From positions 496,001-560,000 of the forward strand of contig NZ_CP018789.1 of NCBI RefSeq assembly GCF_002139855.1: a stretch of 64,000 nucleotides of DNA, read 5' to 3'. The notes under the pieces are model-generated. The model searched no databases, was not told where the DNA came from, and saw only the letters and a list, made by a program, of their open reading frames with translations. The position numbers were made by a program, and so were the translations under genes. This DNA is from Campylobacter porcelli (GTDB lineage Bacteria > Campylobacterota > Campylobacteria > Campylobacterales > Campylobacteraceae). This document shows, piece by piece, positions 53,604-60,904 of the stretch (position 1 is its first letter; every line of letters begins with the position of its first letter).

Positions 53604-53963
53604 ATGAATAGAGTAGTAGTCCAGCCAATAGATAAAGATAAATTCCGAGTATATAAGGATTTATCATATCAGGGGATTTATATTCCTAAAGGTTTTGTAA
53701 CCAATGGGGCTAATATCCCTAGGATTTTTTGGAGCCTTTTCCCACCAAATTCGCCAGAGTACCTAAGCGCTGTGGTAATCCACGATTATATGTGTGCTAA
53801 TGTAAGCGAATATGGGTATGAGATGGCTGATAGATACTTCTATGACGCTATGCTTGAAATAGGTGTGGCTAAATGGAAAGCTAAGCTATTTTACTTTTGG
53901 GTGAAGTGGTATCATAAGTTTAAAGTGTTTAAAAATAGGGGTACCCCGCTTGCGGGGCTTTAG
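53604..53963 (+). CDS. DUF1353 phage protein with repeat-coded C-terminus (119 aa)
   Basis: AAAGGAGGTTAA precedes the ATG. IYIPKGFVTNGANIPRIFWS (~28-47), then YLSAVVIHDYMC (~54-65), is the DUF1353 signature (phage protein of unknown function, often near fibre/lysis genes). The last eight residues, RGTPLAGL, and the stop are supplied by the GGGGTACCCC repeat that begins at 53938, so the repeat landed in or replaced the end of the gene. Confidence 0.8.
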   Translation: MNRVVVQPIDKDKFRVYKDLSYQGIYIPKGFVTNGANIPRIFWSLFPPNSPEYLSAVVIHDYMCANVSEYGYEMADRYFYDAMLEIGVAKWKAKLFYFWVKWYHKFKVFKNRGTPLAGL

Positions 53964-54007
53964 TGTTTGCTACTTTAGCACGGACTTTGTTCGTGCGTTA
54001 AAAGTAG
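53937..54007. repeat. compound hairpin module (copy 7)
   Basis: GGGGTACCCC/CCCCGCTTGCGGGG (53938-53957), then arms CTACTTT/AAAGTAG (53970-54007) around GCACGGAC-TTT-GTTCGTGC (53978-53996). Same architecture as 25978-26047 with a different stem. It overlaps the end of the DUF1353 gene and precedes the spike gene by 35 bp. Confidence 0.85.
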
Positions 54008-54041
54008 ATAAAAATAGATAAAAAATAATTAGGAGGTAATA

Positions 54042-56219
54042 ATGATAACACAAAGAGTATTAGTAGTCATAAATGACCGTGATTTACAAATGAGCAAAGA
54101 AAATCTAATAAACTCTGTAATTAAGGTATTAAATGATAAACATAACGCAGATATAGAAAAAGCATATATCGCTGAAGTATTTAATACTAAAACTAAGGAG
54201 ACCTTTTGGGTAGTTGATGATGCTCTAAAGGCTATGCTAAGATTAGATACAAATGTACTAGAGAATAACTACGCTACAAAGGATATGCTAAAAGGCGTTG
54301 TAGCTGGTGGGTCAGTAGAGTTAAATGGTAGTGGTATAAGAGAGCAGCAAATCCAAACCCTAATCTCTCAAGCACTCATTAATAAAGTAGATAGAGCTGA
54401 AGTATATAGCAAAGATGAAGTAGATGAGGCTTTAACTAATCTAGCTACTAAAGATGAAGTAAATGCTAAGCTAGATAGCTCTACATATACTACTGATAAG
54501 GCTACATTTGCTACTAAAGATGAGCTAAGTACCTTAGTATATACTAAAAGTGAGGTAGATGAGAAGGTAGCTACTGCAGTAAGTGGTGGTAGTGTAAATC
54601 TAGATGGCTTTGCAAGGGTAGATGATATAGCAAATCTAGCAACCAAAGATGAGCTAAGGGCTAAAGCCGATATAAGCAGTCTAGAGAGCTTAGCTACTAA
54701 AGATGAGCTAAATAATCTAGCAACCAAAGATGAGCTAAGGGCTAAGGCTGATATAAGTAGTCTAGAGGGCTTAGCTACTAAAACAGAATTAGCGAATTTG
54801 GCTACTAAAGAGGAGCTACAAGAGGCTATAACCTCTAATGAGACCATCACTAATCTAAGCAACACAGTAGCAAATCTAGCCTCAAATATGCAAGGTGCAA
54901 CATACGCTCAAGTAGCTGCGATGTTAAACTATAGCTCTAGTGGGGCTAGCTTGCCAAAGAGCCTTGCTATATACTCAGATTATAGCCTAAAAGAACGCAG
55001 TGGCGATACAGTAGTTAAGATAAAGATTAAAGAGTGTCTAGATAATAGCTATGCAACACTAAGTGAGCTAAAGCTTTATGGTAGCGATGGTAAGCAATAT
55101 GTAATGCATAGCTATACCGATAGCTCACTAACTAATGCTAAGCTAGTCTATAAAGCCAAAGATGATGGGGTAATCCCTGAGCTAAGCAGCGTGAGTGCTA
55201 CAAGTAGTGAGTGGAGCAAGGGCGAAGATGAGATAGAAGTGGATATAAAGGCAACATCAGCATTTAGTGGATTTAATGTATATAGAATAGGTGCTAGATT
55301 TAGTAGTAGTAGTGGCTGGTGTAGTGCTAGTAGTGCCGCAAATAAAGATGAAGTAACTATAACTATTAAAGATTTTACCCCAGCTAAGCTAGAGATAAGA
55401 ACAGGATATGCTAATAATACCCATTTGATTACTAAATCTAGCTTTGTAGTTAGTGCTGGGGAGCTCTACTCTGAGGAGCTAGCAGCTAATGAAGGCGATA
55501 AGAGTAGGGTTATAAGCTTAGATTTTAATAAGATGAACTTAAATCTAAATGGTGATAAGTATGTAGAGTTAGCTAAGGCTTGGAATATAGTACCATCACA
55601 GTATGAGCCTAACTATACTATAGGTAAATTATTAGACCTAATAGGAGAAGTAAGTGGTGATAAGCCATTTAAATTCACTCTAAAAGGTATAGCAATACAT
55701 ATTGATAGTTATGGTACTGGTATAAGTAATGTTGAGTTTTTCAATCACGAAGGTGCTAGGCTATATCCTAAATATGTTCAAGTAACTAGTGGTGATAATG
55801 TAGCTACATTTATCCTAACTAAAAATGAGGGTGAAAAAACTGAAGTAGCTAATACTATCCCAGCTGATTATGACTATGAAGCTGCTAATGAGTATAAGGT
55901 AATAGCTAAGAGAATATCACCTCAATATGGTGGAAATTATCTATTTGAAAAGATGATGTTCTATACAGCTGCTGGTGGGTATAATAATGAGTATCTCACA
56001 GGTAGTGGGGTTGTCCATTTAGAATTTGAGTGTAGCTTTGTCCCAGCTAAGGTGCAATATATCCAAAGTCCATATGGACACGGAAAGGCTACTGGGTATG
56101 ATATCTTAGTAGATGATGCGGTAGTATCAACTGTAATGTATGCTGGTGGGAGCTATGACTATGAGACGCACGACCTAGCTAATGTTAAGGTTAAAGTGCC
56201 AAAAGAGGCTGCACAGTGA
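54042..56219 (+). CDS. tail spike/fibre-like protein with TKDEL repeats (725 aa)
   Basis: AGGAGGTAATA precedes the ATG. N-terminal domain ~1-85; a shaft ~85-275 with repeated NLATKDELRAKADISSLE units and related coiled-coil motifs; C-terminal beta-rich region (~300-725) with no enzymatic motif recognised. An 81-bp unit repeats in tandem (54633 and 54714). It probably forms the receptor-binding spike. Stop overlaps the i-spanin start. Confidence 0.75.
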   Translation: MITQRVLVVINDRDLQMSKENLINSVIKVLNDKHNADIEKAYIAEVFNTKTKETFWVVDDALKAMLRLDTNVLENNYATKDMLKGVVAGGSVELNGSGIREQQIQTLISQALINKVDRAEVYSKDEVDEALTNLATKDEVNAKLDSSTYTTDKATFATKDELSTLVYTKSEVDEKVATAVSGGSVNLDGFARVDDIANLATKDELRAKADISSLESLATKDELNNLATKDELRAKADISSLEGLATKTELANLATKEELQEAITSNETITNLSNTVANLASNMQGATYAQVAAMLNYSSSGASLPKSLAIYSDYSLKERSGDTVVKIKIKECLDNSYATLSELKLYGSDGKQYVMHSYTDSSLTNAKLVYKAKDDGVIPELSSVSATSSEWSKGEDEIEVDIKATSAFSGFNVYRIGARFSSSSGWCSASSAANKDEVTITIKDFTPAKLEIRTGYANNTHLITKSSFVVSAGELYSEELAANEGDKSRVISLDFNKMNLNLNGDKYVELAKAWNIVPSQYEPNYTIGKLLDLIGEVSGDKPFKFTLKGIAIHIDSYGTGISNVEFFNHEGARLYPKYVQVTSGDNVATFILTKNEGEKTEVANTIPADYDYEAANEYKVIAKRISPQYGGNYLFEKMMFYTAAGGYNNEYLTGSGVVHLEFECSFVPAKVQYIQSPYGHGKATGYDILVDDAVVSTVMYAGGSYDYETHDLANVKVKVPKEAAQ

Positions 56220-56578
56220 TTTGGGGCTATGGTATTATGGGGCTAATCTTAGCCCTATTATGGTGGCAAAATGATAGCTTACAAGATGAGCTAAAAGAGC
56301 AACACACTATAAATAAGATGGCTATTAATGCTAATGAAAGGTGGGAAGCTGAAATATCTAAGCTAAATAGCGAATTTGCTAAGGGGCTAGAGACCCTAAG
56401 TGAATTAAAAAGCAAAAAAGAGGTAGAAAGAGTGTATGTCAAAGAGCGTTCAAGTAATACAAATAGCTGTATTGATGCTATTAATGCTGTTTATGAGCGG
56501 TTGTGGGAGCGTGAGAATAACAGAACCACAAGCAACGCCAAAAGCTCATATACCAATGAGCCTATATCAGCCAAGTAA
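56216..56578 (+). CDS. Rz-like i-spanin (inner-membrane lysis protein)
   Basis: A 120-residue protein: N-terminal membrane anchor (IMGLILALLWWQND) followed by a helical periplasmic domain (LQDELKEQHTINKMAINANE) that suits a coiled coil, the i-spanin plan. The o-spanin gene starts inside it in another frame, the typical Rz/Rz1 arrangement. Together they fuse the membranes after peptidoglycan is cut. Translationally coupled to the spike gene. Confidence 0.75.
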   Translation: MIWGYGIMGLILALLWWQNDSLQDELKEQHTINKMAINANERWEAEISKLNSEFAKGLETLSELKSKKEVERVYVKERSSNTNSCIDAINAVYERLWERENNRTTSNAKSSYTNEPISAK

Positions 56579-56696
56579 GCCTAACTTTAGCAAGAGAGCT
56601 AAAAGCCAAAAGGAGGCTAGTGATATGGTATGGGAGCTATATCTATATATTATGGAGTTACACTATGGGATGGAAGCGTTAAATGATGGAAAATGA
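56436..56696 (+). CDS. Rz1-like o-spanin lipoprotein
   Basis: Embedded in the i-spanin gene in a different frame. Signal peptide IQIAVLMLLMLFMSGC ends in a lipobox (LFMSGC, Cys ~23), so the mature protein is an outer-membrane lipoprotein of ~64 residues with proline-containing start (PQATPKAHIP). Overlapping Rz/Rz1 gene pairs are a firm phage lysis hallmark. Unusually long compared with lambda Rz1 but within known range. Confidence 0.8.
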   Translation: MSKSVQVIQIAVLMLLMLFMSGCGSVRITEPQATPKAHIPMSLYQPSKPNFSKRAKSQKEASDMVWELYLYIMELHYGMEALNDGK

Positions 56697-57123
56697 AGTT
56701 TTAAAAATGGTTGAGAGCGGTGGTATCATCGCTCTTTTGATAGTAGGCGTGTTTTTTCTTTTTAAAACATCTAAAACGCTCTATGAAGGTAGAATCCAAG
56801 ATTTAAGAGAGTCTAAGCTAAATAGGCAGCAATTAGACCTAGTAGGCGATAAGATAGATGCGGCTATAAGTGAGATAAAATCTAGCAAAGAAGCTATTGT
56901 AACAGAATTGCAAAAGCAACATTTAGTAAGCGAGAGCAACTCTACTAATCAACTGGCTATGATTAGAATGCTAGAGCAATTAGCAAATACAAAGCTAGAT
57001 AAGATAGAGAATGACTTAATAGAAGTGAAAAACAGCACTAGAGATACTCAATCTATTTTACAAAATATCAGGGCAGCTAGTGCAGCTAGAAGACAAGAGA
57101 ATAACATAAAACTAAGAGATTAA
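56683..57123 (+). CDS. single-helix protein with coiled coil, possible holin (146 aa)
   Basis: One membrane helix near the N-terminus (GGIIALLIVGVFFLFKTSK) then a long charged coiled coil. Lies between spanins and lysozyme, where a holin is expected, but a 100-residue coiled-coil tail is not usual for a holin, so a lysis regulator or DUF-type membrane protein fits as well. Overlaps the o-spanin gene. Confidence 0.5.
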   Translation: MMENEVLKMVESGGIIALLIVGVFFLFKTSKTLYEGRIQDLRESKLNRQQLDLVGDKIDAAISEIKSSKEAIVTELQKQHLVSESNSTNQLAMIRMLEQLANTKLDKIENDLIEVKNSTRDTQSILQNIRAASAARRQENNIKLRD

Positions 57124-57133
57124 GGAGTGCAAG

Positions 57134-57622
57134 ATGAGTTTAAGTAAAGATGGATTAAATGAGCTTATAAGTGAGCTTAAAGTTGAAGAAGGTTTTAGAG
57201 CGAGTATATATCAATGCTCAGAAGGAGTTGATACTATCGGTTATGGCTTTAATGTAAAGTATCTAACCAAAGATGAAATAGCTCTAAATGATGGCGTTAT
57301 AGAGCCAATGAGCGAAGAAGTTGCTACTCAAATTTTAAATCGTAAAGTTAAAAAGCTTATAAAGAGTGTAGATGAAATTTATAGTTGGATAGACAGTCTT
57401 CCTGAAGTGGTAAAAATAGGTATCTATGATATGATTTATCAATTAGGTATCAAAGGCTTTGGTAGCTTTGTAAATACGCAAAAGTATCTAAAGCTTTTAG
57501 ATTATTCTAAGGCTATAGAGAATATCAAAAACTCAAAATGGGCTAAGCAAACACCTAGAAGAGCTAATAACTTAATTAAGAGATTAGAGAGGGCTAGGGA
57601 TGACTATAAAAGCTTTTTATGA
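57134..57622 (+). CDS. GH24 lysozyme (endolysin) with Glu-Cys-Thr triad
   Basis: A 162-residue T4-type lysozyme that cuts the glycan backbone of peptidoglycan. Motif EEGFRASIYQCSEGVDTIGY gives the family triad spacing E-8-x-5-T with Cys where T4 has Asp20; Cys variants occur in other phage lysozymes and are active. There is no signal peptide, so a holin is needed for export. Ends 6 bp into the convergent toxin-like gene. Confidence 0.88.
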   Translation: MSLSKDGLNELISELKVEEGFRASIYQCSEGVDTIGYGFNVKYLTKDEIALNDGVIEPMSEEVATQILNRKVKKLIKSVDEIYSWIDSLPEVVKIGIYDMIYQLGIKGFGSFVNTQKYLKLLDYSKAIENIKNSKWAKQTPRRANNLIKRLERARDDYKSFL

Positions 57623-58051
57623 GTGCTGATATATATCGCCTAAGTTGTATTCTATAGCGTGGATATAAAAGCAATTATTATCAATAGTGCCAAATATCCT
57701 GCTATCTCCTGCTCTAATGATAAAGACTGGGCTTGTGAATTTGGCTAAAAAATGCTTAACTTTATCATTACTCCATCTCCATTTATCAATGTCGCACTTT
57801 TCGCAACCACCTATAGATTGTGTTTTTTCGGTCAAGATAAGCTCGCGGGGTTTTTTCTCTCTTATATGCATAAGAGTTTTTACTATTTTTTGAATCTTTA
57901 ATTTATCGTTGAGAATATATGATGAGCTAGTAGGTAAGCCAAATTTACAATCATCTATAATCTTTGTAAAACTAATATCAAGGATTTCAGGATTACTCTC
58001 TTTTAAATTTGTGTTATGATACTCTTTGTTAGCGGTCTCTTTTAATTTCAT
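57617..58051 (-). CDS. putative toxin partner of the second Panacea protein (144 aa)
   Basis: A 144-residue protein overlapping the upstream Panacea gene by 4 bp. C-terminal half (SPVFIIRAGDSRIFGTIDNN then FYIHAIEYN) has a strand pattern like RelE/ParE-type mRNA interferases, and a central GCEKCD could bind metal. No catalytic residues can be confirmed. Toxin role is inferred from the pairing. Confidence 0.55.
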   Translation of the reverse strand: MKLKETANKEYHNTNLKESNPEILDISFTKIIDDCKFGLPTSSSYILNDKLKIQKIVKTLMHIREKKPRELILTEKTQSIGGCEKCDIDKWRWSNDKVKHFLAKFTSPVFIIRAGDSRIFGTIDNNCFYIHAIEYNLGDIYQHS

Positions 58052-58518
58052 TTTTCAACCAGTGGTGTAAAAAAGTTTTTTAAGCTATCAGTCGTGATTT
58101 CATTATTTTGACCTTGTTCATATACACTAAGCCACGGCATCTCTGTGTGCGTTTTATCTCTTAATCCATAGGCTGAATATTTATCATACATGTTTAATAC
58201 TTCACTTATTAGCTTAGTTTGCTGTGGGTGGAGATTAAGAGCGCCCATTTGCTCATCATTCATCGCTTGATTTTGTAGTTCTTCGTCAGTTAGCTTTTTC
58301 GCCCATCTATAAACCGATGGCACAACCGGTCCGTGTAGCCACGCTTCCATTTTATCATCAAATAAAGGTGCGTTAAACATAGCTAAATGGTAGCCTTGAA
58401 TATAATAAAGCAACTTTAAAAGCTTTAATCTACTTGTATATTCTATAATCTCATCATCATTCTTTTTTAATAAAGCTAAAGCTAATTTAGCGGTATCTAT
58501 GGCTGATATAGTTGTCAT
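58048..58518 (-). CDS. Panacea-domain (DUF4065/SocA-like) putative antitoxin 2
   Basis: A 156-residue protein with RLKLLKLLYYIQGYHLAMFN (~29-48), PLFDDKMEAWLHGPVVPSVY (~50-69) and ETYG-like helices after it, the classic DUF4065/Panacea pattern including the HGPVVP turn. Probable antitoxin for the downstream gene. AAGGAG precedes the ATG. It stands between lysis genes and integrase, a common moron position, and likely has its own promoter in 58519-58600. Confidence 0.85.
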   Translation of the reverse strand: MTTISAIDTAKLALALLKKNDDEIIEYTSRLKLLKLLYYIQGYHLAMFNAPLFDDKMEAWLHGPVVPSVYRWAKKLTDEELQNQAMNDEQMGALNLHPQQTKLISEVLNMYDKYSAYGLRDKTHTEMPWLSVYEQGQNNEITTDSLKNFFTPLVEK

Positions 58519-58630
58519 CTCTATTCTCCTTAATACTTAAAATTTATCAAAAATAAGCTTTAAATTTGCTTTTATTAGCTTAAACCGCACAAAAAATATA
58601 AAATGACTTAATTTTAGGTAAATTTGAACC

Positions 58631-58667
58631 TAGGCTTTATTAGTTATTTTTATCTAATAAAAGCCTA
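58631..58667. terminator. terminator overlapping the integrase 3' end
   Basis: TAGGCTTTATTAG pairs with CTAATAAAAGCCTA around a T/A-rich loop. The stem overlaps the last codons and stop (58640) of the integrase, and serves as terminator for the minus strand. Confidence 0.65.
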
Positions 58668-59800
58668 TCTAAATACTCTCCCCACCACTCCATAACTTTA
58701 CGCATATACTCTATCTGCTTTGAGCGGTTATATACTGCTCTTACGCTATTTTTATCTTGATGAGCTAGGCAACGCTCTATTATCTCGCTACTTTGTTTAT
58801 GTGCCTCTAAATTCTCATGAGCCAATGTGCTAAACATAGCTCTAAACCCGTGAGAGACAAGCTCATCTCTGGTATATCCCATACGCCTTAAAGCGGTATT
58901 TAACGCATTTTCACTTAGCGGCCTTATATCGCTTTTTAAACTCTTAAATAGATATCCGCGCGCGCCTTGAAGCTCTTTATATTCATTTAAAATTCTTACC
59001 AAACTTGTGCTTAATGGCAACTCAAATTCACGCTTCATTTTCATTTTACTAGCTGGTATTGTCCAAATTTTATTCTTTAAATCTATCTCATCCCAGTGAG
59101 CAGACCTAGCGTTAAATGGCCGCACTGCGCTATAAATTGCTAATTTTAGAGCGTATTTAGTCGCTATATATCCATTATATTCATCTATAGCCATCATCAA
59201 AGCCTTTATATCGCTAGTTTTTGTAAGAGTAGGGTAGTTTTGCTTACTAACTGATTTGAATGTATATTTATAGTTTATATCAGTTGTGATATTTCTTGTG
59301 ATGTGATTGGCTGATTTATAGACTTGAGAGATTAGGTTAAAGAGCCTTTTTGGCGTATCAGAGCCATTTTCAAACTCTTTTATAGCCTCTATTATATCAA
59401 GCGTTGTTATCTTGCTTATATCCATATTTAGGAGTTTTTTAGGCTTTTGTAGCAAAATTCTATCACGCTTTATACTACTTGGTGCTAGCGTGGCACTCTT
59501 AATCTCTAGTAATCTATCAGCCAAAGCCCCAAATGTAACGCCACTATTTTTTAAGCTCTCGCCAGATTTTAAGCGACTTAGCATATCAAATGCTATCTCT
59601 TTTGCCCTATTTAGGCTAATATCCCCATACTCGCCTATAGCTAGGCGTATTTTATTAGCTTTATTTTCAAATTCAAAATATTTATTTCCACTTGGCATAA
59701 CCCTAACCATCAATCCACAGTAGCTACAGCTTTTGCGATATATCTTATCTGTTGGCTTTAGTGATTTTAGCTCTTTATCTGTCATTGGCTTTTTATGCAT
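58640..59800 (-). CDS. int: tyrosine integrase (P4-like)
   Basis: Start 59800 (MHKKPMTDKELK) has GGAG at 6 nt; an upstream ATG at 59848 lacks one. 386 residues: N-terminal arm-binding domain (TDKELKSLKPTDKIY, IRLAIGEYGDISLNRAKEIA) then SAM-like core-binding, then catalytic domain with AVRPFNARSAHW (Arg I), HGFRAMFST (His-x-x-Arg) and RCLAHQDKNSVRAVYNR (final His and Tyr). Lies ~200 bp from the ssrA attachment site, facing away, as in other ssrA-integrating elements. Confidence 0.93.
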   Translation of the reverse strand: MHKKPMTDKELKSLKPTDKIYRKSCSYCGLMVRVMPSGNKYFEFENKANKIRLAIGEYGDISLNRAKEIAFDMLSRLKSGESLKNSGVTFGALADRLLEIKSATLAPSSIKRDRILLQKPKKLLNMDISKITTLDIIEAIKEFENGSDTPKRLFNLISQVYKSANHITRNITTDINYKYTFKSVSKQNYPTLTKTSDIKALMMAIDEYNGYIATKYALKLAIYSAVRPFNARSAHWDEIDLKNKIWTIPASKMKMKREFELPLSTSLVRILNEYKELQGARGYLFKSLKSDIRPLSENALNTALRRMGYTRDELVSHGFRAMFSTLAHENLEAHKQSSEIIERCLAHQDKNSVRAVYNRSKQIEYMRKVMEWWGEYLDRLLLDKNN

Positions 59801-59818
59801 TTTTTGCTCCAAAATAAA

Positions 59819-59871
59819 TTTACTTACAATTTTGTAGATTTTGAGCAATTGTAAGTAAAGTTGTAAGTAAA
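59819..59871. other. AAGTAAA repeats at right prophage end (candidate integrase arm sites)
   Basis: TTTACTT at 59819-59825 and AAGTAAA at 59853-59859 and 59865-59871, within TTGTAAGTAAA contexts. The same motif occurs five times at the left end. They overlap the integrase start region, where autoregulation would be possible. Confidence 0.6.
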
Positions 59872-60004
59872 GTTTATTAAAAATAGTTAAACAAAATAAA
59901 ATAAAACTAATTAAAAATAGTATAAAAAAATGTGTTAAATCCCGATAAATAGGGGTTTTATAAAAATAAACAAAAATAAATAAAAAAGGATAAAAAAATA
60001 AAAA

Positions 60005-60020
60005 TGGTGGAGGTGTGCGG
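60005..60020. other. attachment site, right (within ssrA 3' end)
   Basis: TGGTGGAGGTGTGCGG is the complement of the tmRNA acceptor end including CCA. Identical to 17405-17420. Confidence 0.9.
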
Positions 60021-60366
60021 GATCGAACCGCAGTCCAAAAATAACAAACCCACAGCCTCTACATGCTTAGCAGAAGTGAAATTTTCACTCAGCCTTGCTC
60101 ACTTCCCAAAACAACTAGCCAAGCTAAGACTAAAATTCGCCTTGATACTCGTCAAATACCAAAACTACACTATCTAAGGATTACTCGCTTGTTTAGCTAG
60201 ATAGTATCGCCAAATAGCAAGGCTCAACTGAACTTACGCAGCTTTAGCGTAAGCAGGAGCGAATTTAACGTTGTTTGCGTTTAATTTTAATTTAGGCTTT
60301 TTAAGCTATGCCAAAAGCTGCATGCCACCGTGACCTCACTACTCCTGTCGAAGCCAAGTCACCCCC
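60005..60366 (-). ncRNA. ssrA: transfer-messenger RNA (tmRNA)
   Basis: On the minus strand from GGGGGTGACTTGGC (60366) to the CCA end (60005), about 362 nt. The tag frame at 60278-60234 encodes ANNVKFAPAYAKAA followed by TAA. The 3' half GGACTGCGGTTCGATCCCGC makes the T-arm of the tRNA-like domain. It rescues stalled ribosomes. The gene is intact because the phage copy of the 3' end replaces the host one on integration. Confidence 0.97.
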
Positions 60367-60404
60367 ATAAAAGGCTGGAATAGTACTCAAATTTAGCTTA
60401 AAGA

Positions 60405-60821
60405 TTAATTAAAAATTTCATTTGGAATGGCGATGATTTTAGGATTTAATATCCTTAAATATATCTCATCATTTTCTATATCATCTAAGTAGCCTTGTAA
60501 TTGATCCACTACTAAAAGAAGCCAATCTATTAGCTCATTTGAAGCAGTCGCACCTGTAGTGTGGCTGGATTTTAATCTACTTGTAATATCTTCTACGATT
60601 GTTGTTAATTTGACTATTTGATCTAGTTCTAGATATTGACTTGCGGTTTTAAGATTGTGAAAAATTCTATAAAGCTCATTGCTACTATCATCAAATTTAT
60701 CGCTACGGCTTAAATTTACAATGAGTTTATCAAGAGTGCCATTTATAAATCCAAAATGAGTAAGATAATCTTCTATAATGTCTAATTCATAATTTGCTTC
60801 TAATTCTTTTAATAAACCCAT
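60405..60821 (-). CDS. HPt-domain (histidine phosphotransfer) protein
   Basis: A 138-residue helical protein with LYRIFHNLKTASQYLELDQI at ~51-70, matching the HPt motif (phosphorylatable His, then Lys and small residues), similar to the P1 domain of CheA. It should pass phosphate in a two-component or chemotaxis relay; the partner kinase is not in the window. It is divergent from panB. Confidence 0.8.
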   Translation of the reverse strand: MGLLKELEANYELDIIEDYLTHFGFINGTLDKLIVNLSRSDKFDDSSNELYRIFHNLKTASQYLELDQIVKLTTIVEDITSRLKSSHTTGATASNELIDWLLLVVDQLQGYLDDIENDEIYLRILNPKIIAIPNEIFN

Positions 60822-60904
60822 CGCTTGCTCTTTAGATTTTTGTCAAATTGTAACAAAATTTAAGTTAAATTTAGTAAAATATTTCAAAAAATTAAAGGAA
60901 ATGT

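Larger units (their letters stand above)
17405..60020. mobile_element. podovirus-like prophage integrated in ssrA (~42.6 kb)
   Basis: Bounded by the 16-bp direct repeat TGGTGGAGGTGTGCGG at 17405-17420 and 60005-60020; the right copy is the 3' end of ssrA. Inside are a tyrosine integrase adjacent to the ssrA copy, AlpA-like protein, CI-like repressor, primase-helicase, large terminase, portal, capsid, fibres, spanins, lysozyme and two Panacea toxin-antitoxin pairs. No tape-measure, sheath or baseplate genes were recognised, so a short-tailed virion is inferred. Several internal genes carry stops or frameshifts, so it may be defective unless those are sequencing errors. Confidence 0.9.

Noticed and set aside
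54368-54865. Minus-strand 165-residue Ser/Leu-rich frame in the spike gene
   Set aside because: Mirror of the TKDEL repeats; composition is an artefact of the repeat.
59801-60004. Additional gene between integrase and ssrA
   Set aside because: The gap is AT-rich with stops in all frames and holds only the candidate arm sites.
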